Part shown: positions 21,253 through 26,681 of the stretch, piece by piece | How the letters are laid out: the number at the start of each line of letters is the position of its first letter | Position numbering within the stretch: position 1 is the first letter of the stretch | NCBI GenBank assembly: GCA_003513005.1 | Contig: DOTD01000054.1 | Span: 1 to 26,681 of the forward strand | Source: Desulfotomaculum sp. | GTDB lineage: Bacteria > Bacillota > Desulfotomaculia > Desulfotomaculales > Nap2-2B | DNA: 26,681 nt | Direction of reading: 5' to 3' | Translations under genes and position numbers: made by a program | The notes under the pieces: generated by a model | The model's database searches: none | Told to the model about the DNA's origin: nothing | The model's input: only the letters and a program-made list of their open reading frames with translations

Positions 21253-21333
21253 TTATATCCATCCTCCCAATGAATGCTTATGAAGATGAGATGTCCTTCT
21301 AGAATCCGTTTCTAGAAACTTTTTATTGTGTGC

Positions 21334-22542
21334 TCATTTGCCGGTAAGTTTTTTCAGCACGCCGGCCAGTATGCCGGCGGCCTCGTCAATGTCCGACTCG
21401 CTGATGATAAGCGGGGGCAGGAAGCGCAGTATATGACCGTCAATACAGTTAATTAAAAGGCCGTTTTCCTGGCATTGGGCGACAACTTCCTGGCCGTCTG
21501 CGGAACCCGGAGTCAGATCCGCTCCCAGCATCAGGCCGCGGCCGCGTACTTCAGTAATGAAGGGAAACTGGCCTGAAAGAACCTCCAGCCGGGTTTTAAA
21601 GTAGCCTCCCACACGGGCGGCGTTCTCCATAACGTTGTTTTCCAGCACAAATTGCATGGCTGCCAGGGCGGCCGCGCAGGCCAGCGGGTTTCCGCCGAAA
21701 GTGGAGGCGTGATTGCCGGGTAAAAAAGCGCCGGCAACCTCTTCTGTGGCGATCATGGCTCCAATCGGGAATCCGCTGCCCAGAGATTTGGCAAGAGTGC
21801 ATATGTCGGGTTCAATTCCGTAATGCTGATAGGCAAAAAAGGCGCCGGTGCGCCCGAGCCCGCACTGTACTTCATCAAAAATAAGCAGAAGCCCGTGTTT
21901 TTTGCAGAGTTCTTTGACGCCCTTCAAATATTCCTGTCCTGCCTCATAAATCCCGCCCTCGCCCTGGATGGGTTCGAGCATGATTGCGCAGGTATTCTTG
22001 TCAATGGCGCTCTCAAGCGCGGCAAGGTCATTAAAAGGGACATATCTAAAACCGCCCGGAAGGGGGTCGAAATCTTTCTGGTATTTGGCCTGACCCGTGG
22101 CTGCAAGGGCGGCCAGGGTACGCCCGTGAAAAGATTTAAGAGCGGTAATAATCCCGTATTTTTGGGAGCCGCGGTTTATCCTGGCGTATTTGCGGGCGAG
22201 TTTGATTGCTCCCTCGTTGGCCTCGGCCCCGCTGTTGCAGAAAAAGACCCGGTCTCCGAAGGAGTTCTCCGCCAGCAGCCTGGCCAGCTTAGCCTGCTGT
22301 TCAATATAATACAGGTTGGAAACGTGCATCAGCGTACAGGCCTGTTCAGCGATTGCCTTGACTACCGCCGGGTGGCAGTGGCCGAGGGAACAGACAGCTA
22401 TGCCGGCCAGAAAATCAAGATATTCTTTACCCCGGGCGTCCCAGACGCGCGCTCCCGACCCCTTTACGGGGGTCAGGGGCAGACGGCCGTATGTTTTCAT
22501 GACATATTTGTCGCTGAGTTCGATAATCTGTTCGTGAGTCAA
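21334..22542 (-). CDS. argD: Acetylornithine aminotransferase
   Basis: 402 residues from TTG 22542, which has AGGAG eight bases upstream; an in-frame GTG at 22551 overlaps that site. PLP-dependent class III aminotransferase that makes N-acetylornithine from the semialdehyde and glutamate. FCNSGAEANEGAIKLARKYA binds the phosphate. FDEVQCGLGRTG carries the PLP-contacting Asp, and the Schiff-base Lys lies in TLAKSLGSGFPIGAM. TFGGNPLACAAALA completes the family pattern. It lies 18 bp after argB, in the operon. Confidence 0.95.
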   Translation of the reverse strand: MTHEQIIELSDKYVMKTYGRLPLTPVKGSGARVWDARGKEYLDFLAGIAVCSLGHCHPAVVKAIAEQACTLMHVSNLYYIEQQAKLARLLAENSFGDRVFFCNSGAEANEGAIKLARKYARINRGSQKYGIITALKSFHGRTLAALAATGQAKYQKDFDPLPGGFRYVPFNDLAALESAIDKNTCAIMLEPIQGEGGIYEAGQEYLKGVKELCKKHGLLLIFDEVQCGLGRTGAFFAYQHYGIEPDICTLAKSLGSGFPIGAMIATEEVAGAFLPGNHASTFGGNPLACAAALAAMQFVLENNVMENAARVGGYFKTRLEVLSGQFPFITEVRGRGLMLGADLTPGSADGQEVVAQCQENGLLINCIDGHILRFLPPLIISESDIDEAAGILAGVLKKLTGK

Positions 22543-22560
22543 AAGAAACACTCCTTGCTT

Positions 22561-23454
22561 TTATTGTACAACCATGGTTCCAATTCCCCTGTCTGTAAAT
22601 ACTTCCAGGAGGATTGAGTGAGCCACCCGCCCGTCAAGGATGTGGGTTGTTTCTACTCCTCCCTTGATGGCGCTGATGCAGCATTCCACCTTCGGGATCA
22701 TGCCTTTGTCGATTATTCCCTCTTCAATAAGCCCTGGTATGGCGCCGGTTTCAACTACTGAGATGAGAGAGTCCTTGTCGTCGATGTCTCTTAAGATGCC
22801 TTCCACGTCGGTTAAGATGACCAGCTTTTCTGCTTTTAAAGCTACGGCCAGTTCGCCGGCGGCATGGTCAGCGTTGAGATTGTAGCTTTCCCCGTCCGGC
22901 CCGACTGCTACCGGGGCAACTACCGGGATGTAGCTTTCACTAATTAATGTGTTAATAATCCTGGGATTGACCGTAGTTATTTCCCCGACCAGGCCGATAT
23001 CGACGACGGCCATGCTGCCGTCCGGTTTTTTTATCTGTCCGGTTTTACGCCTGGCCTGGAACAGGTCCGCGTCCTTGCCGGACAAGCCGACGGCTTTTCC
23101 GCCGAAGCTGTTGATCATGGAAACGACTTCCTTGTTGATCTTTCCGACAAGAGTCATCTCAACAACTTCCATGGTCTCGTCATCTGTGATCCTCAAGCCG
23201 TTTAAGAAAGTGGATTTGATGTCCAGCCGTTTGAGCATGCTGTTTATTTCCGGCCCGCCGCCATGGACAATTACCGGGTTGATGCCTACGTACTTCATCA
23301 GGACCACGTCGGTGAGCACGGCCCTTTTCAGCTCATTTTCGGTCATGGCGTGACCGCCGTATTTAATTACTACTGTTTTGCCGTAAAATTTTTTAATGTA
23401 GGGCAGAGCTTCCACTAAAATAGCGGCTTTCTCCCCCGGAGTAACCTTGGACAA
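22561..23454 (-). CDS. argB: Acetylglutamate kinase
   Basis: 297 residues from TTG 23454, with AGGGAGG seven bases upstream. Phosphorylates N-acetylglutamate. The motifs VVIKYGGHAM, PVIVHGGGPEINSML and the ATP-site DHAAGELAVALKAEKLVILT are typical. The N-terminal helix (about 5-22) is of the kind seen in arginine-inhibited hexameric ArgB enzymes, so feedback control by arginine is possible. It lies 27 bp after argJ. In a pathway with ArgJ this is the regulated step, but only the family, not measured data, supports that. Confidence 0.95.
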   Translation of the reverse strand: MSKVTPGEKAAILVEALPYIKKFYGKTVVIKYGGHAMTENELKRAVLTDVVLMKYVGINPVIVHGGGPEINSMLKRLDIKSTFLNGLRITDDETMEVVEMTLVGKINKEVVSMINSFGGKAVGLSGKDADLFQARRKTGQIKKPDGSMAVVDIGLVGEITTVNPRIINTLISESYIPVVAPVAVGPDGESYNLNADHAAGELAVALKAEKLVILTDVEGILRDIDDKDSLISVVETGAIPGLIEEGIIDKGMIPKVECCISAIKGGVETTHILDGRVAHSILLEVFTDRGIGTMVVQ

Positions 23455-23481
23455 CCTTTTTGCCTCCCTGGAAATAAAAAA

Positions 23482-24705
23482 TCAGGTCCGGTAATGGGCG
23501 TTGATCCTGACGTAATTGTAGGTAAGATCACAGCCCCATGCCGTAGCTTCAAAATTACCGGATTTAAAATCAATCAGAATATGCACTTTGTTTTCAGAAA
23601 GCGCACGGGCGGCGTCTTCCTCGCAGCCGGCGAGGGAACACCCATTTTCGGCTACTTTTACACCGTTTAAGAAAACATCCGCTGTGTCGGGGTTGAATTC
23701 GGCCCCCGAATAGCCGGCCGCGCATAGGATACGGCCCCAGTTGGCGTCCTCGCCGAAAATGGCTGCTTTGACGAGGTTTGAACCGGCCACAGCCCTGGCT
23801 GCCAGGCGTGCGTCAGCTTCCGTTGCGGCGTTGATGACCTGCGCCTCAATCATCTTGGTAGCGCCCTCGCCGTCTTTGGCCATTGCCTGGGCCAGATGGG
23901 AGCAGATCCTGGTTAAATGATCACGGAAAATAAAATAGTCCTTGCTTTGAACGGTAATTTCCTCATTTGCCGCCTGCGCGTTGGCCAGGACTAAGACCAT
24001 GTCGTTTGTGCTTGTGTCCCTATCGACGGTGATCATATTGAAAGAACGGTCCACCGCATACCGCAGGGCTTCTTTCAGACAATCCAGTTCTACTGCTGCG
24101 TCTGTGGTTATAAAACAGAGCATGGTGGCCATGTTGGGGTGAATCATCCCCGAACCTTTGGCCGTTGCCCCGATAGTAACCTTTTTGCCGTTTATTGAAA
24201 AGCTTACCGCCGCTTCTTTGGACTCGGTATCCGTGGTCATAATCGCTTCAGCAGCCGGGCCGCCGCCGTCTTTGCTTAAAGCGGACGCGGCTTCGGCAAT
24301 CCCGGGCAGGACGCGCTCCATGGGCATAGGCAGTCCGATTGCCCCCGTTGAAGCAACCAGTACACTTTCTTCCGGAATGCCCAAAGACCGGGCAGCCTCG
24401 CTGCCCATCGCCCTGGCGTCCTGCATTCCCTGTTCTCCGTTGCAGGTGTTGGCGTTTCCGCTGTTGGCGACGACTGCCCTGGCCGAGCCATGGCTTACCC
24501 GCTCCATGGTCACCAAAACGGGAGCGGCTTTAACCTTGTTGGTGGTGAACATGCCGGCAACGCGGGCCTCAACTTCCGAAAAAATTAAAGCGATATCCTT
24601 CTTCTCTTTATATTTTATTCCGGCGGCCGCTCCTGAAGCCAGGAAACCTTTGGCTGCGGTAACACCGCCGGGAACCATCTCCCAATCACTGTTGTTTTTA
24701 ATCAC
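23482..24705 (-). CDS. argJ: Bifunctional ornithine acetyltransferase / N-acetylglutamate synthase
   Basis: 407 residues from GTG 24705, with GGAGGA 12 bases upstream; the TTG at 24717 is only one base from the site and is less likely. The proenzyme self-cleaves before the Thr of KGSGMIHPNMATMLCFITTD, whose A-T-M-L nucleophile region is visible. MVPGGVTAAKGFLA opens the protein. ArgJ transfers acetyl from acetylornithine to glutamate, so the pathway is the cyclic type. If it also uses acetyl-CoA, no separate ArgA is needed. It starts 31 bp after argC. Confidence 0.95.
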   Translation of the reverse strand: MIKNNSDWEMVPGGVTAAKGFLASGAAAGIKYKEKKDIALIFSEVEARVAGMFTTNKVKAAPVLVTMERVSHGSARAVVANSGNANTCNGEQGMQDARAMGSEAARSLGIPEESVLVASTGAIGLPMPMERVLPGIAEAASALSKDGGGPAAEAIMTTDTESKEAAVSFSINGKKVTIGATAKGSGMIHPNMATMLCFITTDAAVELDCLKEALRYAVDRSFNMITVDRDTSTNDMVLVLANAQAANEEITVQSKDYFIFRDHLTRICSHLAQAMAKDGEGATKMIEAQVINAATEADARLAARAVAGSNLVKAAIFGEDANWGRILCAAGYSGAEFNPDTADVFLNGVKVAENGCSLAGCEEDAARALSENKVHILIDFKSGNFEATAWGCDLTYNYVRINAHYRT

Positions 24706-24736
24706 CGGGCGGATCAATCCTCCTTGTTGTTTGTTT

Positions 24737-25777
24737 TTACGGGTAGACGCCTGGTCCGGTCAGTCCGGTATCTTCAGGCAAACCGAGCAGTATATTCATA
24801 TTTTGCACAGCCTGCCCGGAAGCTCCCTTGATCAGGTTGTCGATTGCCGAAATGATTATTACCCTGTTTGTGCGGTCGTCCGTTACAATTCCAATAACGC
24901 AGCGGTTTGAGCCGGACACTGTCTTTGTGGCGGGCAGCATGCCTTCCGGTAGTATGCTGACGAAGGGTTCGCCGCCATAGAATTCATCGTACAAGGACAG
25001 CGCTTCTTTCTGCTGGAAGGGGCGGCTGCGCACGGCGTAGATAGTGCTTAAGATGCCGCGGATCATTGGGGTCAGGTGTGGCGTAAAAGAAACCGCCACT
25101 TCCCCGCCGGCCAGCAGGCCGAGTTCCTGTTCGATCTCCGGCGTATGCCGGTGCGTAGTTACACCGTATGCTTTAATGCTTTCGTTTACCTCGCAGTAGT
25201 GTACATTCAGGGAGAGTGCCCTGCCCGCCCCTGAGACGCCTGATTTTGAATCGCTTATGATGCTGTTCGGGTCAATTAAACCTTTTTTCAGCAAGGGCGC
25301 CAGACCCAGAATTATACTGGTCGGGTAACAGCCGGGGTTGGCAATCAGTCTTGCCTGAGCTATTTCCCGGCGGTGAATTTCCGGCAGTCCGTAAACGGCT
25401 TTTCCGTTCAGTTCCCTGGCAGTGTGGGTGATTCCGTACCAGGACTCGTAAACTGTAAAATCACGGAAGCGAAAATCTGCGCCCAGGTCGATAAAGAATT
25501 TATTCTGACGGTCGGCCTCTATCGCCACTTCCATGGAATGTCCATGCGGCAGGGCAGAGAAGACGACGTCGCTGCGGCTTACTATTCCCGGGATGTCCTG
25601 TTCTTCGCAGTTCATCTCCACGTGTTTGTACAGGTGTGGGTATACTTCCCAGAAAGGCTTTCCGGCATAGCTCTGCGTGGTTATACCGGCCAGTTCCACT
25701 TTTGGGTGGCAGCTTAAAATCCTTACCAGTTCGGCTCCCGTATACCCGGTGGCGCCTATCACGCTTGCTTTATACAA
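24737..25777 (-). CDS. argC: N-acetyl-gamma-glutamyl-phosphate reductase
   Basis: 346 residues from TTG 25777, with GGAGG seven bases upstream; a longer frame to 25813 runs through the promoter and is rejected. NADPH-dependent third step of the pathway. The N-terminal nucleotide fold is VIGATGYTGAELVRIL (about 6-21), and the catalytic Cys is in ANPGCYPTSIILG. The C-terminal VNESIKAYGVTTHRHTPEIE holds the conserved His. First gene of the arg operon; a promoter and an ARG-box-like site lie just upstream. Confidence 0.95.
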   Translation of the reverse strand: MYKASVIGATGYTGAELVRILSCHPKVELAGITTQSYAGKPFWEVYPHLYKHVEMNCEEQDIPGIVSRSDVVFSALPHGHSMEVAIEADRQNKFFIDLGADFRFRDFTVYESWYGITHTARELNGKAVYGLPEIHRREIAQARLIANPGCYPTSIILGLAPLLKKGLIDPNSIISDSKSGVSGAGRALSLNVHYCEVNESIKAYGVTTHRHTPEIEQELGLLAGGEVAVSFTPHLTPMIRGILSTIYAVRSRPFQQKEALSLYDEFYGGEPFVSILPEGMLPATKTVSGSNRCVIGIVTDDRTNRVIIISAIDNLIKGASGQAVQNMNILLGLPEDTGLTGPGVYP

Positions 25778-25804
25778 CTGAGCACCTCCTAAGACACAAC
25801 GATA

Positions 25805-25834
25805 ATTATACAATCAGCTGCATAAAAATACAAC
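25805..25834 (-). promoter_or_regulatory. argC promoter with an ARG-box-like operator
   Basis: On the minus strand, TTGTAT (25828-25833), a 17-bp spacer and TATAAT (25805-25810) form the promoter. The plus-strand sequence at 25817-25834 contains ATAAAAATACAA and matches 13 of 18 positions of the Bacillus ARG box CATGAATAAAAATKCAAK. It overlaps -35 and the spacer, so ArgR/AhrC could block polymerase when arginine is plentiful. Confidence 0.65.
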
Positions 25835-25885
25835 CGCCTTTTTATTTTTTTCAGGACCCTTTTACTGAAATTTCACAAATAGATA

Positions 25886-25914
25886 TGATATAATATTGAC
25901 AGAATAATGGTCAA
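25886..25914 (+). promoter_or_regulatory. Extended -10 promoter and inverted repeat before the Phd-RelE pair
   Basis: TGaTATAAT (25886-25894) is a perfect extended -10. No good -35 is seen. TTGAC (25896-25900) and GTCAA (25910-25914) form a 5-bp inverted repeat ending at the ribosome binding site (AAGGAGG), a likely autoregulatory operator. Confidence 0.55.
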
Positions 25915-25926
25915 GGAGGTGGAAAG

Positions 25927-26217
25927 ATGAGCCGGCAGGATAATATCATTACAAATATCAAGCCTTCTACGGCAATTCGCCATGACTATAATTCATTTTC
26001 CAAACTGTGCCATGAAACACAGGCTCCTGTTGTGGTGACTAAAAACGGTGAAGCAGATCTTGTAGTAATGAGCTGTGAAGCTTATCAGAAAATGATGGCG
26101 CGCCAACAGTTGGGACAGATGCTGTCCGAGGTTGACCGCGAAATCGCCGCAGATACTCCTATGCATGATTTTGAAGATACATTTGCAGTAATACAAAAGA
26201 GGATAGGCAATGGGTAG
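25927..26217 (+). CDS. Phd/YefM-family antitoxin
   Basis: 96 residues, ATG 25927 with AAGGAGG upstream. KPSTAIRHDYNSFSKLCHET and then PVVVTKNGEADLVVMS with EAYQKM follow the Phd/YefM DNA-binding domain. The C-terminal acidic tail (SEVDREIAADTPMHDFEDTF) would neutralise the toxin. The 3' end overlaps the toxin gene by eight bp, giving translational coupling. Promoter with an inverted repeat upstream suggests autorepression. A normal, apparently complete type II module. Confidence 0.9.
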   Translation: MSRQDNIITNIKPSTAIRHDYNSFSKLCHETQAPVVVTKNGEADLVVMSCEAYQKMMARQQLGQMLSEVDREIAADTPMHDFEDTFAVIQKRIGNG

Positions 26218-26536
26218 AAGAATCGTACTCTCCGAATCTGCCTATTATGACATCGACAGCATGTTTGCATACATTTCCAAGGACAACTGGCAAGCAGCCG
26301 AGAAATTAAGGTTACGCATCTATGGGGGCATCAAGAAGCTGCAAGATTTCCCCGAGATAGGACCTGTCATACTGGAGGAAGACGCTCCCGGCGCGCAGCG
26401 TGGATACAGGCACATTATAGTAAACCCGTACATTATCTTTTACAGGGTTTTGGAGGATCGCATTGTAATCGCCAGAGTGCTGCATGGGCGGCAAAACTGG
26501 CTGCAGCCTCTGTTCGGTATTCCCAGCGAAGAATAA
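26210..26536 (+). CDS. RelE/ParE-family toxin
   Basis: 108 residues. The ParE/RelE pattern is clear: RRIVLSESAYYDIDSMFAYI, ENW-type helices, then YRHIIVNPYIIFYRVLEDRI with IARVLHGRQNW at the end, as in ParE. The ARVLHGRQ tail favours ParE-like toxins, which act on DNA gyrase, over mRNA-cleaving RelE, but this is not certain. It overlaps the antitoxin by eight bp. A hairpin lies just downstream (26541-26561). Confidence 0.9.
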   Translation: MGRRIVLSESAYYDIDSMFAYISKDNWQAAEKLRLRIYGGIKKLQDFPEIGPVILEEDAPGAQRGYRHIIVNPYIIFYRVLEDRIVIARVLHGRQNWLQPLFGIPSEE

Positions 26537-26540
26537 CACA

Positions 26541-26561
26541 TTTTTCAGCTATCCTGAAAAA
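26541..26561. terminator. Candidate hairpin after the toxin gene
   Basis: TTTTTCAG (26541-26548) pairs with CTGAAAAA (26554-26561) around a 5-base loop. It is A/T-rich, so it may be a weak bidirectional terminator or the inverted end of the insertion element to its right. Confidence 0.4.
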
Positions 26562-26571
26562 TAAATTTAAA

Positions 26572-26681
26572 ATGCTGAGCCATAAAAAGAACCAACTCAG
26601 TTTTACAGATATCGATACTTTGCAAACGTGGGAACAAAAGCCCATAGTCTCTGAAAACAGCATTTACTACGGTATGTCCCA
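26572..26681 (+). CDS. Probable transposase, N-terminal part only (runs off the window)
   Basis: ATG 26572 opens a frame with no stop to the window edge, reading MLSHKKNQLSFTDIDTLQTW, then EQKPIVSENSIYYGMS. This resembles the start of IS1182-type transposases, by pattern only. No ribosome binding site is obvious. It may belong to the same family as the fragment at 431-995, but the two parts do not overlap, so this cannot be tested here. Confidence 0.5.
   Translation, partial: MLSHKKNQLSFTDIDTLQTWEQKPIVSENSIYYGMS

Overview
The window looks like chromosomal DNA of a spore-forming, low-to-mid GC Firmicute, most like the Peptococcaceae (Pelotomaculum/Desulfotomaculum type). This is inferred from the YyaC sporulation protein, YkuS (UPF0180), DUF951, YkvI, strong GGAGG ribosome binding sites, frequent TTG and GTG starts, and the argC-argJ-argB-argD-argF order. 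No rRNA or species marker is present, so the genus is a guess.

Layout. 1-1000: tandem 114-bp repeats, a short-unit minisatellite and a frameshifted transposase remnant. 1.3-4.6 kb: a TetR regulator behind a GTAC-repeat palindrome, then a phasin-like coiled-coil protein, an AarF/UbiB-type membrane kinase-like protein and an HD-domain protein. 4.6-9.9 kb: an accessory region. It holds a decayed minus-strand gene, an XRE/HigA-like regulator with no toxin, a large DUF1653 / archaeo-eukaryotic primase / SF2 helicase / PLD nuclease fusion (TOTE-conflict-system-like), an AbrB-RelE toxin-antitoxin pair, and a RelB/DinJ antitoxin whose toxin has been lost. The region ends at the 3' end of a tRNA-Leu(CAA) gene. 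10-20.3 kb: mostly housekeeping genes (Ddl, a TSUP transporter, a phosphoribosyltransferase, YkuS, YyaC, YkvI, DUF4037, TPR, CvpA, M18 aminopeptidase, DUF951). 20.3-25.8 kb: a minus-strand arginine operon, argC-J-B-D-F, with an ARG-box-like site over its promoter. 25.9-26.5 kb: a Phd/YefM-RelE/ParE toxin-antitoxin pair. The window ends inside a probable transposase gene.

Working together. The arg genes cover acetylglutamate to citrulline, with ArgJ recycling the acetyl group; argG, argH and carAB are outside the window. The 4.6-9.9 kb block has the look of a defence or mobile-element island: phage-defence-like enzyme, toxin-antitoxin genes, gene debris, and a tRNA 3' end as its right border. 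No integrase or second attachment site is visible. The primase-helicase-nuclease gene, with its N-terminal DUF1653 domain and adjacent HTH gene, is the best candidate for a little-described system.
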